64,000 bases of DNA from Ignavibacteriales bacterium. GTDB taxonomy: Bacteria; Bacteroidota; Ignavibacteria; Ignavibacteriales; Ignavibacteriaceae. The stretch is taken from the NCBI GenBank assembly GCA_016714125.1, contig JADJNX010000007.1, positions 1 through 64,000 on the forward strand, given 5' to 3'. The translations under genes and the position numbers were made by a program. Positions 11,135-21,201 of this stretch are shown one piece after another. A model generated the notes under the pieces. The model was not told where the DNA came from, did no database searches, and was given only the letters and a program-made list of their open reading frames with translations. Positions within the stretch are counted from its first letter, which is position 1. Every line of letters begins with the position of its first letter.

Positions 11135-11800
11135 CTATTCTTTCCAGATAAAATCAAACAACATGTAACTAACAGCAGCTATTACCACATTATAGCTTAC
11201 AAGTGCAAAAAATTCAGGAGCTATATCTTCAAATTTAACACCTTCAGAACATCTTTTTGTGATCTCAACAAGCATCAAAAGAAGAGGAAGAAGGATCGGG
11301 AACGAAAGCACGGGATAAAGTGTCCCCTTTGAGTTGGCTTTTGCAATAATTGATGCAATAATCGTGGAGGCAAATGCCAGACCCGTGTTACCGAGTACAA
11401 AAGAAAAAAAGAAGATAAACACATTTTTAAGGACAAAAGCGTCAAAAAGTGCCGAATAAAGGACCAGGATCACCATATTCATTGCAAAAACAAGGATAAG
11501 ATTATAGAACAACTTTCCTGTTAACACAACCGTTGGTGAGGCCACCAGTTGCAGCAATAATGAAGTGCCTCGCTCCTCTTCTGAAACAAATGCTCTTGAA
11601 AGACCCGACATTGCCGAAAAAAAGATTACCACCCATAAAAGTCCACTGGCAAGAGCAGCGCTGATCGTTTCCTGTCCAATTGCAAACATGATCACTGAAA
11701 TTGTAACGATGATAAACATTGCCAGGGCATTAATCGCGTAACGGGTTCTGAGTTCCGATGTAAGGTCCTTGTTAAACAGCCAGAGAGCTCTTCTAAACAT
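11135..11800 (-). CDS. ccmB: CcmB-like ABC exporter permease (cytochrome c maturation)
   Basis: Membrane subunit of the CcmAB exporter that supports haem delivery and CcmE release in cytochrome c maturation system I. Starts 'MFRRALWLFNKDLTSELRTR', a typical CcmB N-terminus, then six hydrophobic segments ('NALAMFIIVTISVIMFA', 'LLWVVIFFSAMSGLSRAF' with the conserved 'EEERGTSLLLQL', and so on). ATG at 11798-11800 is preceded by a perfect AGGAGG seven bases upstream, which decides this start. The reading frame is nevertheless open back into ccmA, so the two look fused; either a real fusion or a one-base error that removed the ccmA stop. No ccmC, ccmE or ccmF lies in the window. Confidence 0.8.
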   Translation of the reverse strand: MFRRALWLFNKDLTSELRTRYAINALAMFIIVTISVIMFAIGQETISAALASGLLWVVIFFSAMSGLSRAFVSEEERGTSLLLQLVASPTVVLTGKLFYNLILVFAMNMVILVLYSALFDAFVLKNVFIFFFSFVLGNTGLAFASTIIASIIAKANSKGTLYPVLSFPILLPLLLMLVEITKRCSEGVKFEDIAPEFFALVSYNVVIAAVSYMLFDFIWKE

Positions 11801-12439
11801 CTTAATTCCTCCTGCCGGCTGATAACTAAGAATCTTAATTATCTCGTCACACATGGCGAGTTCTTCTTCCTCATTGGTGGCAAATATCACCATTTTTTCT
11901 TTGGCGGTTTGTTTAACCAGATCATAAACTTTTTGTTTCCCCTCAGCATCCAGGTTTGCAGTCGGTTCGTCGAGGATTATCATAGCCGGGTTATGGATAA
12001 ATGCAAAAATGATCTTCAACCTCTGTTTCATCCCCGATGAATAGGCTTTTACAAAATCGTTTTTCCTCTTTAGGAGTGAAAAATGTTCAAGGAGTTGATC
12101 CATTTTTGCTTCATCAAGCTGCTGTCCCCGGATGTTTACAGCAAACTCCAGATTCTCTTTTGCTGTAAATTCATCATAAAGTGTGAGGTATGGGGAGGCA
12201 AAACCGATATGATCGATTGCAGTGGAAGGAGACAACTTTTTCCCGGCAGTCTCAATAGTTATCTCTCCGGCAGTGGCTGATATTAACCCCGTAACAACCT
12301 TTACCAAAGTTGATTTACCCGAACCGTTGGGACCTGCGATGCCAAACAGACCGGGGCCATCCCACTCAAGATTAATATCTTTGAAGATCACCCTTCTCTC
12401 GAAAGTTTTGGTAAGTTTTGTAAGCAGCAGTTTTGTCAT
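11801..12439 (-). CDS. ccmA: CcmA-like ABC transporter ATPase
   Basis: ATP-binding subunit paired with the CcmB-like permease. Walker A 'GPNGSGKST' about residue 37, Q-loop region 'IGFASPYLTLYDEFTA', signature 'YSSGMKQRLKIIFAF' about 132-146, Walker B 'MIILDEPTANLD' about 151-162, and a D-loop. The preferred start is the ATG at 12439 ('MTKLLLTKLTKTFERR'); an upstream in-frame ATG at 12493 would add 18 unlikely residues and overlap the preceding gene. The frame has no stop before ccmB: codons after 'EIIKI' read through the ccmB ribosome-binding site. A TAG sits one frame away at about 11817, exactly where a normal ccmA would end. Other small ABC families share these motifs, but CcmB next door settles the call. 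Confidence 0.8.
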
Positions 12440-12476
12440 TTGATCCGCGGTTAGTAAAGTTTCTGTGGTTCGATTG

Positions 12477-14114
12477 TTAATTGACAATAACAATTTTGCC
12501 GGTTTTTTCAGTATTTGTCGATTTTAGATGGTAAATATAAACACCTGAGCCCAATTTCTCATTTGAATTGTCACGAACTCTCCATTTTACGAGGTTTCTC
12601 AAAACACCAAAAGGTTGTTCAATACCACCGTAAAGAAGTGAACCGTTCATATCATAGATGTAGATATTTGTTTCGTTTTCCAGCAAAAATTTAAACGGGA
12701 AATAGACCACATCCTCTCTGTGTTTCCCGTAAAAGAAGGGGGAAGGCCAGGGGGTTTCATCAAATTTTTGTGGTGATTCACCACGATTTATCGGAACTCC
12801 GTTGATAATCACAGACAATTTGGCGTTGTATTCTGCGTTATAAGTGAGTTTATCGTAATAACTTCCATAAACGAGGGATGATCCATCCGCCTGGAAATTG
12901 TAAAAACTATAATTGTATGTCAAATTTGAAGAAGCTGAGGCAAACCATTTGTCGAGGGAACAATCGGAAATTAGTGAAACGATTGTGTCGTTGGCAGTTT
13001 GGGTTTTGTTTACTATCTGAACCATATTGTTTGAAACAGGCTGTGCCGTTACCACGGCGCTAACGCTGCTTCCCGCCATGTTACTCTTCATTCGTGGTTG
13101 AAGTACGGGATAAAGTGCAGCATCGGTGAAATATTTCCCCGGGACTGTCCTGTAGTTGGTAAAATAACTCCACAAGGCAAACTGAGAAAACTCCTCAACC
13201 GAGGAGGAACCGGCTTCGGTTAGTGAATTGGCAATTGCCTCCACTGCCCTGTCTCTCACCATAATTTCCCATTGCCTTTTTAAGATATCGAAGCCAAATC
13301 TTTCTTTAAACATCAAATGGAGGGGAGCGAGATTGTAACCGCTATAACTTGAAATTGACTTCCATGGTTCGTCATAATATGTATCGAGATAACCGAGATA
13401 ATCGTTTATATCGGGGAAAACAAACTCTTCCATCGCCGTTGAAGCAAGTTCATGAAAAAATGAATCTGCATAGCGGAGGATATAATTTCCCATTTGAATT
13501 GCGTGGTGGAACTCGTGTGCAGCAGTAACCATTGCAGCTTTAAGTCCGGTGGTTTGGAATCCGGCAAAATCGTTGTCAATTTTGATAAAAGAAGTGTAAA
13601 TATCCCTTACAGGTGATATCTGCACCTCGGGAATTGTTTCACCGTACAAAAATTGAAATGAAACGATATAAAAATCATACAGGCTGTCACCCCCCTCATT
13701 GCCGTCTGACGGCGGAGGTGGATATTTCAGGTAGTTTACCTCATAATCATAAGCAGAGTCGAGAGCAAATGCAAGACTGTCAACTGAATAAGCCGGTTTT
13801 TCAAATCCTGATTTGTTGAAGTGCAGTCTGAATCGATTTTTTGGGGAGACAATACTTGTATCGCGACTTGGCCTGTTGAGCATCACTTTTAAAATAGCCC
13901 GGTTTCCGGGGGTGAGCTCATTTTGACGTTGGATAACGGGGGCAAGTGACGGAAGTCCACATTTTTCAACATCTGTCGTTAGGCTGTTGTCGATTTGTTG
14001 AGTCCTGAGTCTTAAAAACGACTCAAAAACCGAATCGATGTCAGTGGTTTCCTGAGCAAAAATCAAAAATGGAGATAAAAGAAAAAAGAAGAATAAAATT
14101 CTTATTGTTGGCAT
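12477..14114 (-). CDS. Secreted putative metallopeptidase with T9SS-like C-terminal domain
   Basis: About 545 residues from the ATG at 14114, where a signal peptide begins ('MPTIRILFFFFLLSPFLIFA', cleavage after AQ). An in-frame ATG at 14207 would overlap the upstream thioesterase and hide the signal peptide, so I reject it. A zinc-type motif 'HEFHH' lies in 'TAAHEFHHAIQMGNY' about residue 205, with 'HELASTAMEEFVFP' some 20 residues later giving possible third ligands. This resembles the putative secreted metalloproteases annotated in Bacteroidota and myxobacteria. The C-terminus ('NETNIYIYDMNGSLLYGG', 'GSGVYIYHLKS...GKIVIVN') has the beta pattern of a T9SS type A sorting domain, though without the NPF hallmark. 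Substrate unknown. Confidence 0.65.
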   Translation of the reverse strand: MPTIRILFFFFLLSPFLIFAQETTDIDSVFESFLRLRTQQIDNSLTTDVEKCGLPSLAPVIQRQNELTPGNRAILKVMLNRPSRDTSIVSPKNRFRLHFNKSGFEKPAYSVDSLAFALDSAYDYEVNYLKYPPPPSDGNEGGDSLYDFYIVSFQFLYGETIPEVQISPVRDIYTSFIKIDNDFAGFQTTGLKAAMVTAAHEFHHAIQMGNYILRYADSFFHELASTAMEEFVFPDINDYLGYLDTYYDEPWKSISSYSGYNLAPLHLMFKERFGFDILKRQWEIMVRDRAVEAIANSLTEAGSSSVEEFSQFALWSYFTNYRTVPGKYFTDAALYPVLQPRMKSNMAGSSVSAVVTAQPVSNNMVQIVNKTQTANDTIVSLISDCSLDKWFASASSNLTYNYSFYNFQADGSSLVYGSYYDKLTYNAEYNAKLSVIINGVPINRGESPQKFDETPWPSPFFYGKHREDVVYFPFKFLLENETNIYIYDMNGSLLYGGIEQPFGVLRNLVKWRVRDNSNEKLGSGVYIYHLKSTNTEKTGKIVIVN

Positions 14115-14139
14115 GCCGGTTCTAAATGTGTACCGGGGA

Positions 14140-14607
14140 TTATCTAATGAGATTTTTGAGTCGCTGTTCCCGTCGGACGCCTGCATGCTCAAATCTTCGT
14201 TTCTCATCCTCTGTTTCGGGTACTATTTTGGGGGCAGGCACCGGCTTCCCCTCGGCGTTGATACTCACGAATGTAAGGTAAGCACTGTTGGTATGTATCT
14301 TCACACGGGAATAAAATGACTCGGCGTAAATCTTTACCCCCACTTCGAGTGATGAGTTGAACACTCTGTTTACAGATGCCTCAAGTGTGACCACCTCACC
14401 CAGTTTTATCGGGTGATGAAAGTCGATCTTGTCAACGGATGCAGTTACACACACAGCATTGGAATGTCTTGCAGCACAAAGTGCAGCACAGATATCCACC
14501 CACAACATCAATTGCCCGCCAAGGAGGTGGGAATGTGGATTTGTGTGGTTCGGCAGGACCAACTCGGTCATTATTACCTGGGAGGCTTTTACCGTTTTAT
14601 CTGACAT
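14140..14607 (-). CDS. Acyl-CoA thioesterase, hotdog fold (YciA/BACH-like)
   Basis: Hydrolyses acyl-CoA thioesters in the cytoplasm. The 155 residues have the hotdog hallmark 'NHTNPHSHLLGGQLMLWVD' (about 20-38), in which Asn and the following GGxLMxW(M/V)D helix form the active site, then 'VTASVDKIDFHHPIKLGEVV' (about 54-73). Length and sequence match the YciA/Acot family. It starts directly after the bamD stop (TAG then ATG, no gap), so it is translated with bamD. The physiological substrate is not visible. Confidence 0.85.
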   Translation of the reverse strand: MSDKTVKASQVIMTELVLPNHTNPHSHLLGGQLMLWVDICAALCAARHSNAVCVTASVDKIDFHHPIKLGEVVTLEASVNRVFNSSLEVGVKIYAESFYSRVKIHTNSAYLTFVSINAEGKPVPAPKIVPETEDEKRRFEHAGVRREQRLKNLIR

Positions 14608-15372
14608 CTATTGCACCGATAACTGTGGTAATTTTAGAAGATCGGCTCTGATCGATTCAACTTTTGAATAATTTTTATCGCCTTTGTAGCGGGAAAGGAA
14701 AAGTTCTGTGTCTTTTAAAGCTTCTTTATATCTTTTTCTGTCAACCAGCAATCTGATTCTGTCAAAAGCCGCAACAGGGCTCAATTTTGAATCGTGATAT
14801 TTTTCAACCAGATAACCGTAATAATCGATGGCAGCACTCAACCTCCCCATGTTTTCATAAGTAATCGCATTGGAATACATCTTTTGTGCTATTTTATCCT
14901 TTAACTCCAGGATCTTTCTTTCAGCTTCTTCAACTTTTGGATCGGCAGGGAAAAAATTGATAAACGCCTGAAACTCCTCAATTGCCTTTTCAGAATACTT
15001 CTGATCAAGTGAATAAACCGGGGAAAGCTCGTAATAACTGTCGGCAAGCATAAATTGTGCATCTTTGATGTATTGACTCGCTCTCATCGTGTTTATCAGT
15101 TTACTAAACTCATAAGCAGACATCAAAAATTCATCCCTTTTAAAACGGGACATTGCGAGGTAATACTGAGCATCAGCAGCAATAGAACTGCCGGGATACT
15201 GGATCAGGATACTTTCAAATTCAGTTATCGCCTCAAGATAAGACTCATCTTCAAAAAGACTAAGTGCATACTTAAATCTCTCTTCGGGTGACATGGCTGA
15301 ACGATCAACATCGAGTGAACAGCCGGTTATAAAAATCAGTGCAAATAACGCCGGGATGAGTATTTTTTTCAT
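14608..15372 (-). CDS. bamD: Outer membrane protein assembly lipoprotein BamD
   Basis: Lipoprotein of the BAM complex that inserts beta-barrels into the outer membrane. The signal 'MKKILIPALFALIFITGC' ends in a lipobox (FITGC, cysteine 18). The mature part is five TPR-like helical repeats: 'MSPEERFKYALSLFEDESYL', 'EFESILIQYPGSSIAADAQY', 'ASQYIKDAQFMLADSYYELS', 'AIEEFQAFINFFPADPKVEE', 'AIDYYGYLVEKYHDSKLSP'. 254 residues is the usual length. It is cotranscribed with the thioesterase downstream. No other bam gene is present here. Confidence 0.9.
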   Translation of the reverse strand: MKKILIPALFALIFITGCSLDVDRSAMSPEERFKYALSLFEDESYLEAITEFESILIQYPGSSIAADAQYYLAMSRFKRDEFLMSAYEFSKLINTMRASQYIKDAQFMLADSYYELSPVYSLDQKYSEKAIEEFQAFINFFPADPKVEEAERKILELKDKIAQKMYSNAITYENMGRLSAAIDYYGYLVEKYHDSKLSPVAAFDRIRLLVDRKRYKEALKDTELFLSRYKGDKNYSKVESIRADLLKLPQLSVQ

Positions 15373-15462
15373 TTCAAATTTATTTTTTGGACAATTGGTA
15401 AATTTACTAAAAAGGTAAGTCGTGGGAAAGGCAATTATTTGTAAGTTAAGATTAGTTTGTCC

Positions 15463-16015
15463 TTACAGTAAAAAGAGGATAACTGCAAGAAGAGTGGCGC
15501 CGGCTGCGATGGCAACACTTGTGAGACTTCCCCCAAAATGGTTCACCGGGAATCTGTGACATTGTGAAGGGCAACCCTTTGTGTTCAAGAAAATCAACAT
15601 CAGAGAGTTTTACAGTATCAGTGGATTCAAATCGAAATTTTGTTTCTGAAGTCCCCATATCGCCCGAAATAACAAATGTTCTGCCTGTGTAATAATCACC
15701 AAGGAAATTTTATGTGAAAGGTGAACTGTAGGTCACTGCCGCAACTTTTAAGGTGATAGTGGCAGCCGTATTTTCATCTGAAACGGTTACTCCATTATCT
15801 GTCAGATTTCTTTTAAACGCCGAATTAAGCACTTTATAATCACCGGGAAGTAGAAGGGAAACGGAGGGAATACGGTCACCCTGAAAAAAGTTTTGTGCTA
15901 TAAACCGTGAGGCATCTCCCGTCATCGATTCAAAAACCTGCAGGTTAGAGGGCGATTGCCCACTAACCTGAAGTCCAAAAACTATAAATATAAGAGAAAA
16001 AAAGAGCTTTTTCAA
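15463..16015 (-). CDS. Exported protein of unknown function with C-terminal TM (broken)
   Basis: I do not recognise this family. Signal peptide 'MKKLFFSLIFIVFGLQVSG' then a beta-rich region of about 130 residues ('SVSLLLPGDYKVLNSAF', 'AATITLKVAAVTYSS'). An in-frame TAA at 15710-15712 interrupts it; the same frame goes on with 'NFLGDYYTGRTFVISGDMGT'. About 15530, in a run of G/A, the frame breaks again and the intact continuation is 'SLTSVAIAAGATLLAVILFL', a C-terminal TM helix ending at a TAA (15463-15465). It is four bases downstream of htpX, so probably in its operon. Confidence 0.5.
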
Positions 16016-16019
16016 TTAA

Positions 16020-16865
16020 TCAGGCTCTTCCGGAAGCTATAAGGTTTAATCTTTTAATTCTCTCTTCAATTGGAGGGTGGGTCGAGAATAATTTCATCAA
16101 ACCACCACCTCTTAATGGATTAACAATAAACATGTGAGCTGTTGCGGGACCGGCGGAATCTACAGCTTTTTGTTCGTTATAACCTGTCAGTTTACCAAGT
16201 GCAGAGGCAAGTCCGCCGGCATTTCCTGACATCCGGGCACCGGTTTCATCAGCGATATACTCCCTCGAACGGGAGATAGCCAACTGAATAAGTGTGGCTG
16301 CAATAGGTGCAACAATCATTAAAACAAGTGTTCCAACTATGCTGTTGTCTTCATCATCTCTTCCGCCAAAGATCATCGCCCATTGTGCCATGTTTGCAAG
16401 CATGGTAATAACACCGGCAAAAGTGGCGGCGATTGCACCAATCAGAATATCTCTATTTTTGATGTGTGCAAGCTCGTGAGCGATAACACCTTCAAGCTCT
16501 GCATTAGTCAAAAGTTTTGTAATGCCGGTTGTGAGTGCAACTGCGGCATGACTTGGATTTCTTCCCGTTGCAAAGGCATTGGGGGTCATATCATTTATTA
16601 CATAAAGTTTGGGCATTGGAATTTGAGCGCGTTGTACAAGGTTTTCCACCATTCCATAAAGTCCGGGTGCAGAATCTCTGTCGATCTCCTGAGCACCATA
16701 CATTTTTAATACTATTTTATCGGAGAACCAGTAACTGCCAAAATTCATCACAACGGCAAAGCCAAATGCAATGAACATACCCATCTGCCCACCGAGGTAA
16801 AAACCTGCGATAACCACAAGTACCGTGAGCACCGTCATCAATATTACTGTTTTAAACGTATTCAT
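16020..16865 (-). CDS. htpX: Membrane zinc metalloprotease HtpX (M48B)
   Basis: Inner-membrane protease that degrades misfolded membrane proteins. 281 residues: two N-terminal TM helices ('VILMTVLTVLVVIAGFYLGG', 'MGMFIAFGFAVVMNFGSYWF'), conserved 'NDMTPNAFATGRNPSHAAVA' (about 91-110), zinc site 'VIAHELAHIKNRD' about 126-138, two further TM helices, then 'SRSREYIADETGARMSG' carrying the third ligand glutamate, and 'LFSTHPPIEERI' near the end. All the family features are present and the frame is intact. RBS AGAGGA precedes the ATG. Confidence 0.95.
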   Translation of the reverse strand: MNTFKTVILMTVLTVLVVIAGFYLGGQMGMFIAFGFAVVMNFGSYWFSDKIVLKMYGAQEIDRDSAPGLYGMVENLVQRAQIPMPKLYVINDMTPNAFATGRNPSHAAVALTTGITKLLTNAELEGVIAHELAHIKNRDILIGAIAATFAGVITMLANMAQWAMIFGGRDDEDNSIVGTLVLMIVAPIAATLIQLAISRSREYIADETGARMSGNAGGLASALGKLTGYNEQKAVDSAGPATAHMFIVNPLRGGGLMKLFSTHPPIEERIKRLNLIASGRA

Positions 16866-17104
16866 TTTGTTCCTCTTCTATTAATTTAAATCGCATTGAT
16901 TCTATAAATTAATACAATAAATATAGTTAAAAAGTTCAACAAAACCTGCGGGAGAGCTTCGGAACCCGGGGCACCCAGAACCTCAGTACTTCGGAACTGC
17001 ATCCTTAGAGTCTGGTGTTGATAACCTGCCTGGGCAGGTCCTTTTTTAAATTTTTCCACTTTTATGGGGGGAATTAGCTTACTTAATCTGATTCTGGCCC
17101 CCAC

Positions 17105-18960
<1,856 letters not shown>

Positions 18961-19265
18961 CGATATGTTCGTAGATTCTTTAAGATTTAGAATTTAGTAG
19001 AGCCTGCCTGGGCAGGTGATATGTTCGTAGATAAATTATTTGATAGGACGAATATTTATCCCTCTCCGAGGGAATAGGCAGGGGGTCTCATCATTTGCTA
19101 CGAATATATAACCCCGCTCACGGGGTATTTATCAGGCTCCCCATATGCGTTATAATTTCCCATTTCGTGTTGCAGACGGCAATCGGGACGATTACCACTC
19201 CTCACACTAACGCCACAAATTATCCGTGAAAATCCGTGCTCAATCCGTGATATCCGTGGAACTAT
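18961..19265. repeat. Dispersed repeats between the low-complexity block and the SDR gene
   Basis: Holds gatatgttcgtagat twice (18962 and 19018), a near-palindrome cctgcctgggcaggt (about 19003) that also occurs about 17027 on the other side of the low-complexity block, the unit gcaatcgggacgattaccac (about 19179, also at about 28859) and four tccgtg words (19215-19263). No gene seen. Confidence 0.65.
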
Positions 19266-19269
19266 CTCT

Positions 19270-20087
19270 CTAACGTTGCGTGAAAAGCACAGCTCTTATG
19301 ATTCCGTTAAAGAGAACATCGGGGAGAGTGTTCTCAGGATTAACATTCCTTTTGCACCAACGGGGTAACGCAGTTTCCAGTTGGTCGAGGTTGCGGCGTT
19401 AAATATCTTTTTTGCGGTTTTTGCTGCTGAAATTCCCATCTGGCCTGCAGAATCCATGTTTTTGAAGGCAATGTTAAAGTTTTTTTCGTAACCATCACCC
19501 GGTTTTGGAGTAAATTTCTCCATGGAGCGGTCGTAAAAGTCGGTTTTAACAGGACCAGGTTCCACAATTTTTATTCTGATGTTAAACTGCACAAGTTCAT
19601 GTTGAAGCGATTCTGAAAATCCTTCAACAGCCCACTTTGTTGCATGATAAAAACTGTAAAACGGAAATGTTACTCTTCCGCCAACGGAGGCAACATTAAT
19701 AATCGTTCCACCTTTTTGATTTCTCATGTAGGGCAACACTTCCCTTGTGAGCCTGAGAATCCCAAAAAAGTTGGTATCCATCTGTTTTTTAACTTTTTCT
19801 TCTTCAAAATACTCGAAAATTCCGGTAAGGGCGTACCCGGCATTATTCACCAGTACATCGATACTGCCAAAATTTTCGACGGTATATTCAACTGCTTTTT
19901 TGATGGAATCATTGTCTGTAACATCCAATTCCACTATATTTACTGTTCTTTCATCATGGAGTAAGGTGTGTCTCCCGGTCGGATTTCTCATTCCGGCAAC
20001 CACCGTCCACCCTGCTCTTGCAAACCGGCGTGCTGTTTCAAGCCCGATCCCGGAGGAGGAGCCCGATATCAGGACTGTTTTGCCCAT
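19270..20087 (-). CDS. Short-chain dehydrogenase/reductase
   Basis: Classical SDR oxidoreductase. Cofactor motif 'ISGSSSGIGLETARRFA' about residues 6-22, 'DVLVNNAGYA' about 78-87, catalytic Ser in 'IINVASVGGRV', and 'YSFYHATKWAVEGFSESLQH' with the YxxxK pair about 153-172. An Arg after the GxxxGxG segment ('GMRNP') hints at NADP(H). The 263-codon frame ends at 19296, but the last residues are atypical. Shifting one base near 19328 restores an SDR-like tail 'LPDVLFNGIIRAVLFTQR' ending at a TAG (19270-19272), so I extend the gene to there. Substrate unknown. Confidence 0.85.
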
Positions 20088-20198
20088 GTCATTCCTTTAT
20101 TATTCAATTGTTAGTATGTAAAATTAGAGATAAATTGTGGAAACAAAAATCCATCTTTGATAGTTAAACAGATACATTTAATCACTTTGGAAGAAACA

Positions 20199-21200
20199 AT
20201 GAAAAAAATCGTTTACTTTTTACCCGTTCTGATCCTTTTTGCAATCTCATTCGCCTCTGATGCACCCGGAGTGCCTGTTGCTCTTGTAACCGGAATTGAA
20301 GGATCACCCATGATCATGAATCCGGCAACTCAAACTGAGACGGCTCTTGAACAAGGTTCGATGCTCTCAGAGGGTGATATCGTTTCGATGAATGAGGATT
20401 CCAAAGCGACAATCTACTTTATGGACGGCGAGATTGTAAACCTGATGCCAAAACAGAAACTCATTGTTGGGAAAGGATCTTCTGCTTCCAAACTCGAGGA
20501 TGGTTCGGTACAATCTGTTGCTCTGCAAGCCGGACTTAACAATCTCTCCCGTAAAAATGTAAACCTCACTGCCAAAAACGATATTGATAAAGAACTTTCT
20601 TCCCCCGCAAGCTTTAGAGCAGAAGGTGTTATTCCCATTGCTCCTGCAGGTTTAATAATTTCGGAAAGACCGGAGTTTACATGGTTTGATTCTTCTTATA
20701 CAGAAGCAACACCTTGCGAAAAACAGTATGTACTTCTTGTAATGGATTCAAAAAACAACGAACTTTTCCGCGGAACCATTAAGGGAATGACCAATACACT
20801 TGTAAAATTCACTATTCCCGACCTGGTTTTTAAACAAACCGATGCAAAACAGAGATTTAAATGGGATGTTTATCCCCTCGGAAAAGAACCAAAACTTGGT
20901 GCAAATTATGACCTCGCAGGGGTTATGATCATAGCCGACAAAAAATTTACTACTGATGTGACTGCTGCCATCTCAGAAATTAATTCAAATAATAAACTTG
21001 ATGAACAAAGCAAACTGTTTATGGCAGGATTGATATTAAAGGACTTTAAGTGTTATTCAGATGCAATTATTACTCTGAACCAACTCGGTAGTGACAGCAA
21101 GGTATCCGATAGTATCCTGAGACAAAAAGCCTGGCTTTATGCTCGACTTGGAGCCAACGGCTCATTTATGGTTAAAAAATATGCGGCACTTCTTGGATAA
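20199..21200 (+). CDS. Exported FecR-like domain protein
   Basis: Start chosen at the ATG at 20199, which opens the signal peptide 'MKKIVYFLPVLILFAISFA' and has GGAAG nine bases upstream; the longer frame from 20157 adds 14 unlikely residues. Residues about 25-120 resemble the FecR domain ('GIEGSPMIM', 'LSEGDIVSMNEDSKATIYFM', 'GEIVNLMPKQKLIVG'). The middle holds an all-beta segment ('ERPEFTWFD'), and the C-terminal about 80 residues are helical. No TM anchor is seen, so it may be periplasmic. Function unknown; FecR domains elsewhere sense or scaffold in the periplasm. Convergent with the next gene. Confidence 0.65.
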   Translation: MKKIVYFLPVLILFAISFASDAPGVPVALVTGIEGSPMIMNPATQTETALEQGSMLSEGDIVSMNEDSKATIYFMDGEIVNLMPKQKLIVGKGSSASKLEDGSVQSVALQAGLNNLSRKNVNLTAKNDIDKELSSPASFRAEGVIPIAPAGLIISERPEFTWFDSSYTEATPCEKQYVLLVMDSKNNELFRGTIKGMTNTLVKFTIPDLVFKQTDAKQRFKWDVYPLGKEPKLGANYDLAGVMIIADKKFTTDVTAAISEINSNNKLDEQSKLFMAGLILKDFKCYSDAIITLNQLGSDSKVSDSILRQKAWLYARLGANGSFMVKKYAALLG

Positions 21201-21201
21201 T

